Below, piece after piece: positions 8,309-18,721 of a stretch of 64,000 nt of DNA. The notes beneath the pieces were generated by a model. That model worked only from the letters and a program-made list of their open reading frames with translations, searched no databases and had not been told where the DNA came from. Source of the DNA: Oceanimonas pelagia (lineage in GTDB: Bacteria; Pseudomonadota; Gammaproteobacteria; Enterobacterales; Aeromonadaceae); NCBI RefSeq assembly GCF_030849025.1, contig NZ_CP118224.1, positions 3,117,001 to 3,181,000 of the forward strand, written 5' to 3'. Made by a program: the position numbers and the translations under genes. The stretch's first letter is position 1. Each line of letters opens with the position of its first letter.

Positions 8309-9025
8309 TCAGTATTCGGCGTTGTGATAAACGTTCTGCACATCGTCCACGTCGTTGAGCATGTCGAGGAAGCGCTCCATCTGAGCCACGTCGTCGCCAC
8401 TGATCTGGACCGTGGTCTGGGGCACGAACTGAATGGCGTCCACCTCGAAGTCGATGCCTTCAAAGGCTTCGCTCAGGGCCTGCTTGGCCTTGAAATACTC
8501 GGTCTGGGGGGCAAACACAGTGATCTTGCCGTCTTCCAGCTCGATGTCGGTGACATCCACATCGGCCATCATCAGGGCCTCCAGCACGGCTTCCTCGTCG
8601 TCACCCTCAAACACCAGAATGGCGCAGTGATCAAACATGTGGCTGACGGTGCCGGAACTGCCCAGCTTGGCCTTAACCTTGTTGAAGCACTGGCGCACGT
8701 CACCAATGGTGCGGTTGGGGTTGTCGGTGAGGCAGTCGACGATCACCATGCAGTTGCCGGGACCAAAACCTTCATAGCGGGCCGGGGAAAAGTCTTCACC
8801 GGCGCCGCTGGTGGCCTTTTGCAGGGCCTTTTCAATCACGTGGGAAGGCACCTGGTCTTTTTTGGCGCGTTCGATCAGGCCACGCAGGCTCAGGTTGCCA
8901 TCAGGGTCGGCGCCCCCCGCCTTGGCGACCACGTAGATTTCGCGGCCGTACTTGCTGTAGACCTTGCTCTTGGCGTTGGCGGTCTTGGCGATGGATTCTT
9001 TGCGGTTTTGATAGGCTCTGCCCAT
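8309..9025 (-). CDS. YebC/PmpR-family protein, YeeN-like branch
   Basis: A 238-residue TACO1/YebC-fold protein. The N-terminus [19 protein letters not shown] followed by [15 protein letters not shown] is the YeeN-type variant rather than the canonical MAGHSKWANIKHRK start of YebC. The central [18 protein letters not shown] and the C-terminal TTVQISGDD segments are conserved across the family. Some members bind DNA as regulators and others help translation of proline-rich stretches; which applies here cannot be told. The ATG at 9025 matches the family start, in preference to a longer in-frame extension. The gene has its own terminator, and a separate canonical yebC would be expected elsewhere. 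Confidence 0.88.
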   Translation of the reverse strand: MGRAYQNRKESIAKTANAKSKVYSKYGREIYVVAKAGGADPDGNLSLRGLIERAKKDQVPSHVIEKALQKATSGAGEDFSPARYEGFGPGNCMVIVDCLTDNPNRTIGDVRQCFNKVKAKLGSSGTVSHMFDHCAILVFEGDDEEAVLEALMMADVDVTDIELEDGKITVFAPQTEYFKAKQALSEAFEGIDFEVDAIQFVPQTTVQISGDDVAQMERFLDMLNDVDDVQNVYHNAEY

Positions 9026-9091
9026 GGCGTGATCTCGTCGTTCAACAAAAAGAGCACGAATTTTACACACAGAGCCGAAGCAGGTCTATTT

Positions 9092-9802
9092 TCAGTAGCC
9101 GGCAAATTCCTCGGTGCGCACCCGGTCGTCGGACACGCCCGCCCCCGCCAGCACCGACCTCATGGCACTCACCAGCCCGGGGGGACCGTCCAGATAGTAA
9201 AGCGGCTCGCTCAGCTCCACCACGTGGCGGCGCAGCATGGCTTCATCCAGGTGCCCCTGCTCCCCCGGCCAGTTCGGATCCTGGGTCAGAATGGTCACCA
9301 GTTCGTAATTGCTGCGCCCGGCGCAGGCCTGCTGCAGCTCATGGAGAAAGGCGGCGTCCCCCAGGCGGCGGTTGGCGTAGAACAGGGTCACAGCGCGGTT
9401 GTCGCCTTCTTCCAGCAACTGCAACAGCATGCTGCGCACCGGCGTAATGCCAATGCCGCCGGTGATGAACACCAGGGGCGCATCCCCCTCGACGGGCAGC
9501 ACAAAATTACCGTAAGGCCCCTTGAGGGTAAGCACGGCGCCGGGCGCGAGCCCGCCCAGCACCCGCTTGAAGGCGGTGTCGCGCAGCCGGGTAGCCACCA
9601 TCAGCTCGCTTTCCGCCGGTGCCGAAGCCAGCGACAGGATGCGGCCATTGCCCTCACCGTCGGTTTCCGGCGGGTCCTTGAGCACCAGCCGCACGCACTG
9701 ACCGGCGGTAAACTCAAAGCCGCCGGGCTTGTCGAAAAACAGCGCCAGGGTGCCGTCGGCTACCGGCTCGGTGCGTTTGAGGGTGATGTCGTAACTGGCC
9801 AT
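9092..9802 (-). CDS. Ferredoxin-NADP reductase-like FAD/NAD(P)H oxidoreductase
   Basis: A 236-residue flavoenzyme of the FNR superfamily. An N-terminal FAD-binding beta barrel (about 1-100) has the RILSLAS segment in the place of the RxYS flavin-binding motif. The NAD(P)H-binding domain (about 105-236) has ITGGIGITPVRSML and ends with EEFAGY. It contains no iron-sulfur cluster motif, so it should pass electrons between NAD(P)H and a separate partner. The gene lies 18 bp after a small conserved gene (9821-10141) on the same strand and is probably cotranscribed with it. The physiological acceptor is unknown. Confidence 0.85.
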   Translation of the reverse strand: MASYDITLKRTEPVADGTLALFFDKPGGFEFTAGQCVRLVLKDPPETDGEGNGRILSLASAPAESELMVATRLRDTAFKRVLGGLAPGAVLTLKGPYGNFVLPVEGDAPLVFITGGIGITPVRSMLLQLLEEGDNRAVTLFYANRRLGDAAFLHELQQACAGRSNYELVTILTQDPNWPGEQGHLDEAMLRRHVVELSEPLYYLDGPPGLVSAMRSVLAGAGVSDDRVRTEEFAGY

Positions 9803-9820
9803 GGCTGTGTCTCCGCTGGG

Positions 9821-10141
9821 TCAGACCTCGATATCCAGCATGGCATCGGCGTGACCGTCGAGGGCGTGGTAGCGCCGGTCGATCACCGCCAGCCGGCGGC
9901 TCATGGCCGGGCTGGGGCCAATCAGGCACACCGCCCCCTGATGCAGGCTTAGCCAAGCCTCAAGGGCTTCTTCCCAACGGTTGCGCTGGCGTTGCCGGTC
10001 GCGCGGACGAATGGCCACATAGGGCTGCACCGCCCGAATCACCGGAATGGCCGGACGACGCACGTTATCGGCGCGTGCCGCCTCGGTGGCCGGCTGGGCC
10101 TGGTTGGGCGGCAGGTTGGGCAGGATCACGGGTATCGCCAT
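9821..10141 (-). CDS. Conserved small protein of unknown function
   Basis: A 106-residue protein beginning MAIPVILPNLPPNQAQ, with a proline-rich N-terminus, a basic arginine-rich middle (RPRDRQRQRNRWEEALEAW) and an acidic end. I recognise no domain, signal peptide or membrane segment. A CAGGGAA ribosome site precedes the ATG at 10141, which I prefer over a longer upstream frame. It ends 18 bp before the FNR-like flavoenzyme, so the two are probably translated from one message and may work together. Confidence 0.6.
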   Translation of the reverse strand: MAIPVILPNLPPNQAQPATEAARADNVRRPAIPVIRAVQPYVAIRPRDRQRQRNRWEEALEAWLSLHQGAVCLIGPSPAMSRRLAVIDRRYHALDGHADAMLDIEV

Positions 10142-10224
10142 GCAACATTCCCTGATGAGGCGCTTGCCTTGCTGACTGTGCCTTTGACTATAGCCCAGCC
10201 CGGCGCCCAAACGTGCCTTTGCGC

Positions 10225-10995
10225 TCAGTCTTTATGCTGCAGAAAGCGGCGAATGTGCTCGGCGGTGGCCTCGGGGTGGGAGATAAAGGGCGCATGGGAC
10301 GCCTTGGGCTCAACGTGGCTGGCGCTGTTTGGAGCCAGGGCGTCGGTGAGTGACGCCGCCTTGCGCGGCACCAGACCGTCCAGGCGGCCATAGAGCCGCA
10401 GCAATGGCATTTCCAGCTGCGCCAGTTGCGCCCGCAGATCCACTTCACCCAGCAGGCCCAGACCCGCCGCCAGGGCTTGCGGATCCGGGGCCGGCTTGCT
10501 GGCCAGGCTGTCCCGCAGCCGGCGAATGTCGTCCCGGGCATGCTCGCTGCCCATGGCTTGCAGCGCCAGAAAGCGGTTCACCACCAGTTGGTGATCTTCC
10601 GCCAGCTGCTGCTCAAAGCCGCTCAGCACCTCGGGCCGGATGCCGGGCCAGCCGGCGTCGCTGACAAACCGGGGGGAACTGGCCAGGGTGATCAGCGCAC
10701 TCACCCGCCTGGGTGCCTGCAACGCCGCCTGAGTGGCCACCAGTCCCCCAAGAGACCAGCCCAGCCAGGCGGCCCGCTCCGGCACCACCGCCAGCACGCT
10801 GTCGGCCCAGTCGGCCAGACTGCTGCCAACCGGCAAAGGAGCACTGTGCCCAAAGCCCGGCAAGTCCACGATGTGCAGGCAAAAGTCCGTCTCCAGCCGG
10901 GCCGCCAGCCCGCGCCAGACCGCGCCGTTCATGCCCCAGCCGTGCAGCAGCACCAGATGCGGGCCTCGCCCGTGTTGTTCTGTATATACACTCAT
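10225..10995 (-). CDS. bioH: Pimeloyl-ACP methyl ester carboxylesterase BioH
   Basis: A 256-residue alpha/beta hydrolase. It has the oxyanion HGWGMNG stretch near residue 20, the nucleophile Ser81 in GWSLGG, an Asp in GRLDGLVPR near 205 and a His in SHAPF near 232, which complete the triad. BioH removes the methyl group from pimeloyl-ACP methyl ester and thereby ends pimelate synthesis for biotin. The bioH-comF-nfuA order is as in Escherichia coli. The start codon at 10995 lies only 27 bp from the divergent comF start, so the promoters of the two genes must reach into each other's coding region. Confidence 0.93.
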   Translation of the reverse strand: MSVYTEQHGRGPHLVLLHGWGMNGAVWRGLAARLETDFCLHIVDLPGFGHSAPLPVGSSLADWADSVLAVVPERAAWLGWSLGGLVATQAALQAPRRVSALITLASSPRFVSDAGWPGIRPEVLSGFEQQLAEDHQLVVNRFLALQAMGSEHARDDIRRLRDSLASKPAPDPQALAAGLGLLGEVDLRAQLAQLEMPLLRLYGRLDGLVPRKAASLTDALAPNSASHVEPKASHAPFISHPEATAEHIRRFLQHKD

Positions 10996-11022
10996 TGCAT
11001 GTTTCCTTATCACGACCACGCC

Positions 11023-11712
11023 ATGATACGGCCCCTGCTCGCCCGCTTACAATCCGGCTCCTTGTGGTGGGGCCAGTGCCTGTTGTGCCGGCAGGACTGC
11101 CACGACGCCGCGCTGCTGTGCCAACACTGTCGCAACGAGTTGCCGGTGCTGGAACATCCCTGCCCCGGCTGTGCCTGTCCGCTGCCCATGGCCGGTGCCC
11201 GCTGCGGCCACTGCCAGAAGCGGCCGCCGCCCTGGCAGCGCATGCAGGTACTGGCTCCCTATGAGGCCCCATTTAACCGGCTGGTGCACGACCTCAAGTA
11301 CCACGGCCGGCTGCTCAACGGCCGCCTGCTGGGACAGCTGCTGGCCGAGCGGCTCTTGCCGCCCTGGCCCGAGGCGGTGCTGCCGGTGCCGCTGCACTGG
11401 TGGCGGCGGCTGCGCCGGGGCGGCAACCAGGCGGAGGAAATTGCCCGAGGACTGCCGCCGGCCCTGACGGTCGATCACCGCCTGCTGCGCCGGGTCCGGG
11501 CCACGGCCGCGCAAACGCATTTGAGCAAGGCCGAGCGCCGGCGCAACCTCACCGGTGCCTTTACCACCGCTTCCTGCCCCTACCGCCATGTGGCGCTGCT
11601 GGATGACGTCATCACCACCGGCGCCACCATGGCCGAGCTGACCCGGCTGTTGCAGGCGCACGGAGTGGAGCGGGTGGAAGTGTGGGCGGTGTGCCGCACT
11701 CTTGAACACTGA
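11023..11712 (+). CDS. comF: ComF/GntX-family phosphoribosyltransferase-like protein
   Basis: A 229-residue ComF-family protein. The N-terminal half carries four CxxC-type pairs (CLLCRQDC, CQHCRNE, CPGCACP, CGHCQK), a likely zinc-binding module. The C-terminal half is a type I phosphoribosyltransferase fold with the PRPP loop VALLDDVITTGATMAE. In competent bacteria ComF helps DNA uptake; E. coli GntX (YhgH) supports use of DNA as a nutrient. The ATG at 11023 is chosen; an in-frame ATG at 10999 would add eight residues and would nearly touch the bioH start. No clear ribosome site marks either. Confidence 0.88.
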   Translation: MIRPLLARLQSGSLWWGQCLLCRQDCHDAALLCQHCRNELPVLEHPCPGCACPLPMAGARCGHCQKRPPPWQRMQVLAPYEAPFNRLVHDLKYHGRLLNGRLLGQLLAERLLPPWPEAVLPVPLHWWRRLRRGGNQAEEIARGLPPALTVDHRLLRRVRATAAQTHLSKAERRRNLTGAFTTASCPYRHVALLDDVITTGATMAELTRLLQAHGVERVEVWAVCRTLEH

Positions 11713-11783
11713 CGGCTATTCAAGGCCCGGCAACAGGAGTATGATAAAAGTTGAGTTGTTTAGTCAGGTTTACGAGGATAGCA

Positions 11784-12362
11784 ATGATTACGATTTCCGA
11801 AACCGCCCAGGGACACTTCCGCAAATTGCTGTCACAACAGCCGGAAGGCACCAATATTCGCGTCTTTGTGGTTAACCCGGGCACCCCCAATGCCGAGTGC
11901 GGAGTCTCCTACTGTCCTCCCGATGCAGTGGATCACGATGACACCCACCTGCCCTTTGACGGCTTTGAAGCCATCGTCGATCCCCAGAGTGCGCCCTTTC
12001 TGGAAGAGGCCGAAATCGACTTTGTCACCGATCAGATGGGCTCCCAGCTCACCCTGAAGGCGCCCAACGCCAAGATGAGCAAGGTGCCCGACGACGCGCC
12101 CCTGGCCGACCGGGTGGAGTACGTGTTGCAGTCCCAGATCAACCCGGGCCTGGCCAGCCACGGCGGCAAGGTAGTGCTCACCGAGATCACCGCAGACGGC
12201 CTCGCCATTCTGCAGTTCGGCGGTGGTTGCAACGGGTGCTCCATGGTCGACGTCACCCTGAAGGAAGGCATCGAGAAACAGTTGCTCGAGCTGTTTCCGG
12301 GTGAACTCACCGGCGTACGCGACGCCACCGAACACCAGCGCGGCGAACACTCCTACTACTGA
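11784..12362 (+). CDS. nfuA: Fe-S biogenesis protein NfuA
   Basis: A 192-residue two-domain Fe-S carrier. The N-terminal degenerate A-type domain (about 1-95) lacks the full A-type cysteine set. The C-terminal Nfu domain has Cys149 and Cys152 in [11 protein letters not shown], which bind a 4Fe-4S cluster at a dimer interface. NfuA passes clusters to targets such as aconitase and lipoyl synthase under oxidative or iron stress. The ATG at 11784 matches the family start MITISETAQ. It follows comF by 71 bp and ends at a strong terminator. Confidence 0.96.
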   Translation: MITISETAQGHFRKLLSQQPEGTNIRVFVVNPGTPNAECGVSYCPPDAVDHDDTHLPFDGFEAIVDPQSAPFLEEAEIDFVTDQMGSQLTLKAPNAKMSKVPDDAPLADRVEYVLQSQINPGLASHGGKVVLTEITADGLAILQFGGGCNGCSMVDVTLKEGIEKQLLELFPGELTGVRDATEHQRGEHSYY

Positions 12363-12381
12363 GTGGCTCGGCCCGAACGCG

Positions 12382-12408
12382 AAAAGGAGCCATAAGGCTC
12401 CTTTTTTT
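12382..12408 (+). terminator. Intrinsic terminator of nfuA
   Basis: AAAAGGAGCC ATAA GGCTCC stem-loop followed by seven T residues, 20 bp after the nfuA stop. Confidence 0.9.
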
Positions 12409-12446
12409 GCTTCTGTGTTCGCTGCGGATTTAGCCTTCCGGCCCTG

Positions 12447-13447
<1,001 letters not shown>

Positions 13448-13448
<1 letters not shown>

Positions 13449-13930
13449 CAGGCGTCGGCCTGTTGTTGCTGCTGGGCGCGCTGCACGTGGGCGGCAAACA
13501 GGGCGTCGAAGTTCACCGGCGCCAGGTTCAGCTGCGGGAAGGAGCCCTTGTTCACCAGGCCGGCCACGGTTTCGCGGGCGTAGGGGAACAGAATGTTGGG
13601 GCAGAAAGAGCCCAGACAATGTGCCAGCTGGGGCTCAGCCATGTTGCCGATGGTGAACACCCCGGCCTGCTGAATTTCGCACAGGTAAACGGTTTCGTTT
13701 TCGCCCATGTTGCAGGTCACGGTCAGGGTCAGCACCACTTCAAACACGTTGTCACCCAGGCGGGCGCTCTTGGTGTCGAGATCCAGCTTCACCTCGGGCT
13801 TCCACTCTTTCTGGAACACCAGGGGCGTGCCCGGGGCTTCAAAGGACACGTCCTTCAGGTAAATGCGCTGGATCTGGAATTCTACCTGCTGTTGCGCCTG
13901 GGCATCGGCGCCGTTTGCTGCTTCGGCCAT
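13448..13930 (-). CDS. secB: Protein-export chaperone SecB
   Basis: A 160-residue cytoplasmic chaperone, tetrameric in the family, that keeps secretory precursors unfolded and hands them to SecA. The [19 protein letters not shown] segment and the [14 protein letters not shown]-terminal helix are diagnostic. Upstream on the same strand is yibN and downstream is gpsA with overlapping stop/start. In E. coli grxC lies between yibN and secB; here only 33 bp separate them, so grxC is not at this locus. Confidence 0.97.
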
Positions 13931-13963
13931 GAAACTATCCTTTTGCTCAATGGGTGGTAAAAA

Positions 13964-14392
13964 TTAGCGCTTGGTCACCGGCAGGTTCTGGGTTCGCCAG
14001 TCGGCCATGCCGCCGCGCAGGGTAAACACCTGGCCAAAACCGGCCTTGCTCAGCAACCGGCCGGCACTGGCGGTGGTCATGCCGCTTTCGCACACCAGCA
14101 CCAGGGGCTTGTCCTTGTACTTCTCGATCAGATTCAGGTTGTTGGCCTTGAGCTGAGCGTGAGGCACGTTCACGGCACCGGCGATATGGCCCTTGCGGAA
14201 TTCTTCCGCCGGGCGAATGTCGACCACGGCCGCATTCTGCTTGTTGATCAGCATGACCGCTTCCTGGGCCGGAACCACCTTCACCTTTGACAGGCGGGAA
14301 ATAATCGAGGTGTATACCACCGCCGAGGCCAGGCCCAGCCAGACCATGGTCAGCAGCGGGTGCCGGGCGGCAAAATCAAGGTACTCTTGCAT
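13964..14392 (-). CDS. yibN: Membrane-anchored rhodanese-like protein YibN
   Basis: A 142-residue protein with one N-terminal transmembrane helix (about 13-31) followed by a single rhodanese domain. The active-site loop is VCESGMTTA with Cys101. The domain faces the cytoplasm if the usual N-out topology applies. YibN homologues sit upstream of secB in many gammaproteobacteria, which supports the name; the sulfur substrate is unknown. The ATG at 14392 is used because the longer in-frame extension has no ribosome site and poor composition. Confidence 0.88.
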   Translation of the reverse strand: MQEYLDFAARHPLLTMVWLGLASAVVYTSIISRLSKVKVVPAQEAVMLINKQNAAVVDIRPAEEFRKGHIAGAVNVPHAQLKANNLNLIEKYKDKPLVLVCESGMTTASAGRLLSKAGFGQVFTLRGGMADWRTQNLPVTKR

Positions 14393-14609
14393 GATGTTAC
14401 TTCTTGCGTATCGAAAGACGGAAAAGCCCGAGTATACATGGGGACTCGTCAAATAACAGCCGCCTTGGCCGCCCGCAGGGAGGCCCGGATCACCCTGTGG
14501 CAAATACCCCTGCCCCTTGTCTGGTGACCAATTCGGCAGTTGTAGTAATATGACACACAAGTTTCAGTTGCTCGCTTCAAGCTTTCAAATAACAACATAG
14601 GGTTACACC

Positions 14610-16142
14610 ATGAACTCGACCAAAAAGCCCCTGGTACTGCTCATTCTCGACGGCTGGGGGTACAGCGAAAAAACCGAACACAACGCCATTCACACCGCCC
14701 GCACACCGGTGCTCGATGGCCTGATGAAAACCCGCCCTTCCACCCTGATCTCCACCTCCGGCCACGATGTGGGCCTGCCCGACGGCCAGATGGGCAACTC
14801 CGAAGTGGGCCATGTCAATATCGGCGCCGGCCGCATCGTTTATCAGGAGCTGACCCGCATCGGCAAGGCCATTGCCGACGGCGACTTCTTTACCAACCCG
14901 GCCCTGACCCAGGCCGTGGACGGCGCCGTGAGCAAGGGTCGCGCGGTGCACATCATGGGCCTGCTGTCGCCGGGTGGCGTGCACAGCCACGAAGATCACA
15001 TTGCCGCCATTGTGGAGCTGGCCGCCCAGCGCGGTGCCGGTGAAATTTACCTGCACGCCTTTCTCGACGGCCGCGATGTGCCGCCCCGTTCTGCCCGGAG
15101 TTCACTCGAACGTTTTGACGGTTTGTTTACAAAATTGGGCAAGGGCCGGCTGGCCAGCGTGATCGGTCGCTACTACGCCATGGATCGCGACAACCGCTGG
15201 GAGCGGGTGCACACTGCCTACGACCTGCTGACCCGGGGCAAGGCCGGGTTCCATGCCGCTTCCGGCGTGGACGCACTGCAGGCCGCCTACGACCGGGGCG
15301 AGAACGATGAGTTCGTCAACGCCACCGTGGTGGGCGCGCCGGTCACCATGCAGGATGGCGACGCCGTCATCTTTATGAACTTCCGTGCCGACCGGGCCCG
15401 GGAGCTGACCCGCGCCTTTGTTGAAGACGACTTCGCCGGCTTTGAGCGCAGCCTGCGCCCGGCACTGACCGACTTCGTCATGCTCACCGAATACGCCGCC
15501 GACATTCACACCAGTTGCGCCTATCCGCCGGTGCGGCTGGAAAACACCCTTGGTGAATGGCTGGCGGATCACGGCAAGACCCAGCTGCGCATTTCGGAAA
15601 CCGAGAAATACGCCCACGTCACCTTCTTCTTTAACGGCGGCATTGAGGCGTGCTTCAAGGGCGAGCAGCGCGAGCTTATCCCCAGCCCCAAGGTGGCCAC
15701 CTACGATCTGCAGCCGGAAATGAGCGCCGGGCTGCTCACCGACAAGCTGGTGGAAGCCATTGAGAGCGGTGAGTTCGACGTGATTATCTGCAACTACCCC
15801 AACGGCGACATGGTGGGCCATACCGGCGTATTCGAGGCGGCGGTGAAAGCCTGCGAGGCGGTGGACCAGTCCATCGGCCGGGTGGTGGAGGCCCTGGCAA
15901 AGGTGGGCGGCGAAGCGCTGATCACCGCCGATCACGGCAACGCCGAACAAATGGTCAATCCGCAAACCGGCCAGGCCCACACCGCCCACACCAACCTGCC
16001 GGTGCCGCTGATTTACATCGGCCGCGATGCCACCCCGGTGGAAGGCGGCCGGCTGTCGGATCTGGCGCCCACCATGCTGAGCCTGATGGGGCTGGAAATC
16101 CCGCCGCAAATGACTGGCAAGCCTCTGATGGTTCTGAAATAA
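14610..16142 (+). CDS. gpmI: 2,3-bisphosphoglycerate-independent phosphoglycerate mutase
   Basis: A 510-residue manganese-dependent enzyme that interconverts 3- and 2-phosphoglycerate in glycolysis and gluconeogenesis. It belongs to the alkaline phosphatase superfamily. LILDGWGY holds the first metal Asp, and Ser64 in [13 protein letters not shown] is the phosphorylated nucleophile. The inserted transferase domain (about 77-310) is full length, and [11 protein letters not shown] near the C-terminus gives the second metal site. The gpmI-envC order matches E. coli. The ribosome site is weak, within TAGGGTT. Confidence 0.97.
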   Translation: MNSTKKPLVLLILDGWGYSEKTEHNAIHTARTPVLDGLMKTRPSTLISTSGHDVGLPDGQMGNSEVGHVNIGAGRIVYQELTRIGKAIADGDFFTNPALTQAVDGAVSKGRAVHIMGLLSPGGVHSHEDHIAAIVELAAQRGAGEIYLHAFLDGRDVPPRSARSSLERFDGLFTKLGKGRLASVIGRYYAMDRDNRWERVHTAYDLLTRGKAGFHAASGVDALQAAYDRGENDEFVNATVVGAPVTMQDGDAVIFMNFRADRARELTRAFVEDDFAGFERSLRPALTDFVMLTEYAADIHTSCAYPPVRLENTLGEWLADHGKTQLRISETEKYAHVTFFFNGGIEACFKGEQRELIPSPKVATYDLQPEMSAGLLTDKLVEAIESGEFDVIICNYPNGDMVGHTGVFEAAVKACEAVDQSIGRVVEALAKVGGEALITADHGNAEQMVNPQTGQAHTAHTNLPVPLIYIGRDATPVEGGRLSDLAPTMLSLMGLEIPPQMTGKPLMVLK

Positions 16143-16152
16143 TCACAGCCCT

Positions 16153-17379
16153 ATGGGCGCACCAAGACTGATTGTTTCAATATTGCTGAGCACCGGCCTG
16201 ATGGCCGGTGCTTGCGCATGGGCGGATGACAGCAAGGATCTGAACAACGTCAAGGGCCAGATCAACCGTCAACAGCAGGATATTCAGGCGCAGCAGCGAG
16301 AGCTGAAGGCCCTGCAGCAACAGCTGGCCAAGGACGAAAAGGCCATCTCCGCCCTGGCCCGGGAGCTGAACCAGACCCGGAACCGGCTGCAAGACAACGA
16401 GCGGGAGCTGGCCCGGCTCGAGCGGGAGCACCACTCCCTCAATCGCCAGGCCGACGAACAACGGCAGCAGCTGGCCACTCAGCTGCGCGCCGCCTATCAG
16501 AACGGCCGCCACGACTACCTCAAGCTGCTGCTCAACGGTCAGGACAGCAGCGACATCGATCGCCTGCTGCACTATTACGCCCACCTCAATCAGGCCCGGG
16601 CCGATGCCCTGCAACAACTCGCGGATATTCGCCGCCAGCTGGCCGACAACCGCCGCCGGGCCGAGCAGGGCCGGGCCCGGCTGAAGGAGCTGCTGGCGGG
16701 CCAGCAACAGCAACAGCAGTCGCTGCAGCAGCGCCAGAACGAGCGCAACCAGACCGCCAGGAAAATTAACGCGCAACTGGAGCAGGGCAACCGCCGGCTG
16801 GCCAACCTGCAACAGGCCGCCAGCCACCTGGAGCAACAGATCAAAATTGCCCGGGAGCGGGCCGAGCGGGAAGCACGGGAGCGTCAGGAACGAGAACGCC
16901 TTGAACGGGAGCGGCTGGCCGCGGCCCGCAACCAGGGCGGCCCGCCGGGGCACACGCCGGTAGTGGCCAAAACTCAGGGCAACTTTGGTGGCCTGGCCAA
17001 GGGCACCCTGCCCTGGCCGCTCAAGGGCACCCTGCTGCACCGGTTTGGTGCCGCCCGCACCAGCCAGCTTAACTGGAAGGGTCTGCTGATTGGCGCTCCC
17101 GCCGGGCGGGAAGTGAGTGCCGTGGCCAACGGCCAGGTGGTGTACGCCGACTGGCTCAACGGCTTTGGCATGGTGATGGTCATCGACCACGGCAAGGGCT
17201 ATTTAAGCCTGTACGGCCACAACCAGTCTCTGCTGCTGGGCCCGGGTGACAAGGTAAAAGCCGGCCAGGCCATTGCCCTCAGCGGTGAAAGCGGCGGCCA
17301 GGACAAACCCGGCCTGTATTTCGAAATCCGCTACCGGGGTCAGGCCATCGATCCCCTGCCCTGGCTGCGCCGGGGCTAG
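16153..17379 (+). CDS. envC: Murein hydrolase activator EnvC
   Basis: A 408-residue periplasmic protein. Residues 1-25 are a signal peptide ending AWA. A long coiled coil (about 30-255, rich in Gln, Arg and Glu) is the part that binds FtsEX. The C-terminal LytM domain (about 290-405) activates amidases AmiA/AmiB during septum splitting. The LytM zinc ligands are degenerate, with IDHGKGYLSLYGHN in place of the full HxxH set, which is normal for EnvC because it is a non-enzymatic activator. ftsE and ftsX are also in this window at 24.3-25.9 kb. Confidence 0.94.
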   Translation: MGAPRLIVSILLSTGLMAGACAWADDSKDLNNVKGQINRQQQDIQAQQRELKALQQQLAKDEKAISALARELNQTRNRLQDNERELARLEREHHSLNRQADEQRQQLATQLRAAYQNGRHDYLKLLLNGQDSSDIDRLLHYYAHLNQARADALQQLADIRRQLADNRRRAEQGRARLKELLAGQQQQQQSLQQRQNERNQTARKINAQLEQGNRRLANLQQAASHLEQQIKIARERAEREARERQERERLERERLAAARNQGGPPGHTPVVAKTQGNFGGLAKGTLPWPLKGTLLHRFGAARTSQLNWKGLLIGAPAGREVSAVANGQVVYADWLNGFGMVMVIDHGKGYLSLYGHNQSLLLGPGDKVKAGQAIALSGESGGQDKPGLYFEIRYRGQAIDPLPWLRRG

Positions 17380-17389
17380 GCTGCGCCAC

Positions 17390-17641
17390 TCAGGCCGTGG
17401 CGGCCTCCAGCTCACCAATCAGCCAGAGCGCCTCTTCCCGGCTGCTGCCGCACACGTCGTCGGCGGGCCTGAAACGGGCGCACAGCGCCGGCCGCTCGGG
17501 CTGGCCGAACAGCGCGCAACGCATGTCTTCCAGCAGATGAGCACAGGGCACCCCCGCCGGCTTGCCATTTGGCATGCCCGGCAGCGGCGCACTGATGCTG
17601 GGGGCAATACAGCAGGCACCGCAGTTCGTCCGGCAATCCAT
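17390..17641 (-). CDS. YkgJ-type cysteine-cluster protein
   Basis: An 83-residue protein with the N-terminal CRTNCGACC cluster and later CAH, RCALF and CARF cysteines, the eight-cysteine pattern of the YkgJ/Fe-S or zinc cluster family (DUF upf0153-like). No membrane segment is present. The ATG at 17641 shares bases with the chaC stop and has a GGAGAG ribosome site; a GTG at 17647 is a less likely alternative. Translational coupling to chaC suggests a linked role, but function is unknown. Metal or Fe-S binding is inferred from the cysteines. Confidence 0.8.
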   Translation of the reverse strand: MDCRTNCGACCIAPSISAPLPGMPNGKPAGVPCAHLLEDMRCALFGQPERPALCARFRPADDVCGSSREEALWLIGELEAATA

Positions 17642-18180
17642 CAGCACTCTCCTTCAACGGGCGGCAGCAGCGCCGCCAGCCCGGCCACATGCTCGTCGTA
17701 CACGCCCTGGCGCGCCAGCGCCTCGGCCAGGTTGAGCAGGTATTCCCGGTTGCTGCCGCTGGGGCCATGGGCGCCGGCTATCTGCGCCGCCATTTCCGCC
17801 AGGGGCGCTTCCCCCAGAAAGGCGGCATTGTGCTCGGTGGCGAGGTAAATCAGTCCGTCTTCGGCACCGCCATCGTCAAACCGCACCGCCACCCGCGCCC
17901 GCAGATAGCCGTTCTTTTCCCGCAGATCGAGCTGGGCCAGCACGGCGGGCTCGATGCGGTAGGCCATGCCGTGGCACAGGGCCCCCGGCTGACGCACCAG
18001 GGTGGCCACCCGGCCCGGCGCCGCCGGCGTGCCGCGGTGATCGTGGGAGCCCTGCCAGAAACGGCGCGCCCAGCCGTGAATGCAGGCCGGACGACGTTCA
18101 ATAAAGGCAAAGTCCGCCTTCCAGATAAGGGAGCCATAGCCGAACAGCCAGAAGCTGTCGTGCTCGTCAAAGTGGGTCAT
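17641..18180 (-). CDS. chaC: Gamma-glutamylcyclotransferase ChaC
   Basis: A protein of about 179 residues that cleaves glutathione to 5-oxoproline and Cys-Gly. The substrate loop FGYGSLIWK (about residues 12-20) and the catalytic Glu region LREKNGYLR are both present. Such enzymes are cytoplasmic and help recycle glutathione. The start is uncertain: the ATG at 18180 fits the family length, but an in-frame ATG at 18213 would add 11 residues, and neither has a strong ribosome site. The gene is divergent from panM and overlaps the cysteine-cluster gene downstream. Confidence 0.88.
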   Translation of the reverse strand: MTHFDEHDSFWLFGYGSLIWKADFAFIERRPACIHGWARRFWQGSHDHRGTPAAPGRVATLVRQPGALCHGMAYRIEPAVLAQLDLREKNGYLRARVAVRFDDGGAEDGLIYLATEHNAAFLGEAPLAEMAAQIAGAHGPSGSNREYLLNLAEALARQGVYDEHVAGLAALLPPVEGEC

Positions 18181-18320
18181 GGCGCGGTTCTGCGCCCGGG
18201 TGTCAAAGCTCATGAAGGTGATCACGGTGAAAAACACGGCGCCATAATGCCGCCGGACGACCCGTTTGTCGAACCGTGAGCGTGTTAGAATGGCCGTTTT
18301 TATGGCTAAGGAGCGGCATC

Positions 18321-18692
18321 ATGCGCCTCACCGTACATCACCTCACTGAACTGCCCGAGCGCCACAGAGCCCACGCGGAGCTCATTCTGCAGGACCACCT
18401 CCTGCCCGAGGGCCAGCCCTTTCTGCTGGCCACCTTCAACGACCGCGCCGTGGCCCTGGCCTGGCGCCAGGGAGAACACATCGGCTTTTTCGCGGTGCGC
18501 GACCTCACCCGCCGCCGGGGCGTGGGCAGCGAGCTGCTGCGCCGGCTGAAAGAGGACGCCGTGGCCGCGGGCCTGACCCGGCTTGAGCTGGATCTGGCCC
18601 GGGCCCCTGCCGGCGAAGCGGCCGGACTGGCCGCCTTTTTCACCGCCCGCGGCTTTGAGCAGAAGGACGGAGTGCTAAGCTGTTCCCTGTAA
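18321..18692 (+). CDS. panM: PanM/PanZ-type GNAT acetyltransferase-fold protein
   Basis: A 123-residue GNAT-fold protein. The acetyl-CoA loop VRDLTRRRGVGSELL is nearly that of E. coli PanZ (VREVTRRRGVG), and the N-terminus MRLTVHHL matches MKLTIIRL. PanM binds acetyl-CoA and triggers self-cleavage of pro-PanD, which makes the beta-alanine precursor of coenzyme A, and also mediates feedback. A TAAGGAG ribosome site precedes the ATG at 18321. No panD lies nearby. A generic GNAT of other function remains possible because the rest of the protein is divergent. Confidence 0.7.
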   Translation: MRLTVHHLTELPERHRAHAELILQDHLLPEGQPFLLATFNDRAVALAWRQGEHIGFFAVRDLTRRRGVGSELLRRLKEDAVAAGLTRLELDLARAPAGEAAGLAAFFTARGFEQKDGVLSCSL

Positions 18693-18721
18693 CCTGACGG
18701 TTAAAAACAGGGGGAACGGTA

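Noticed and set aside
10426-11712. A long plus-strand reading frame reading into comF
   Set aside because: Its first 200 codons are antisense to bioH and have no protein-like pattern; only the part from about 11023 matches ComF.
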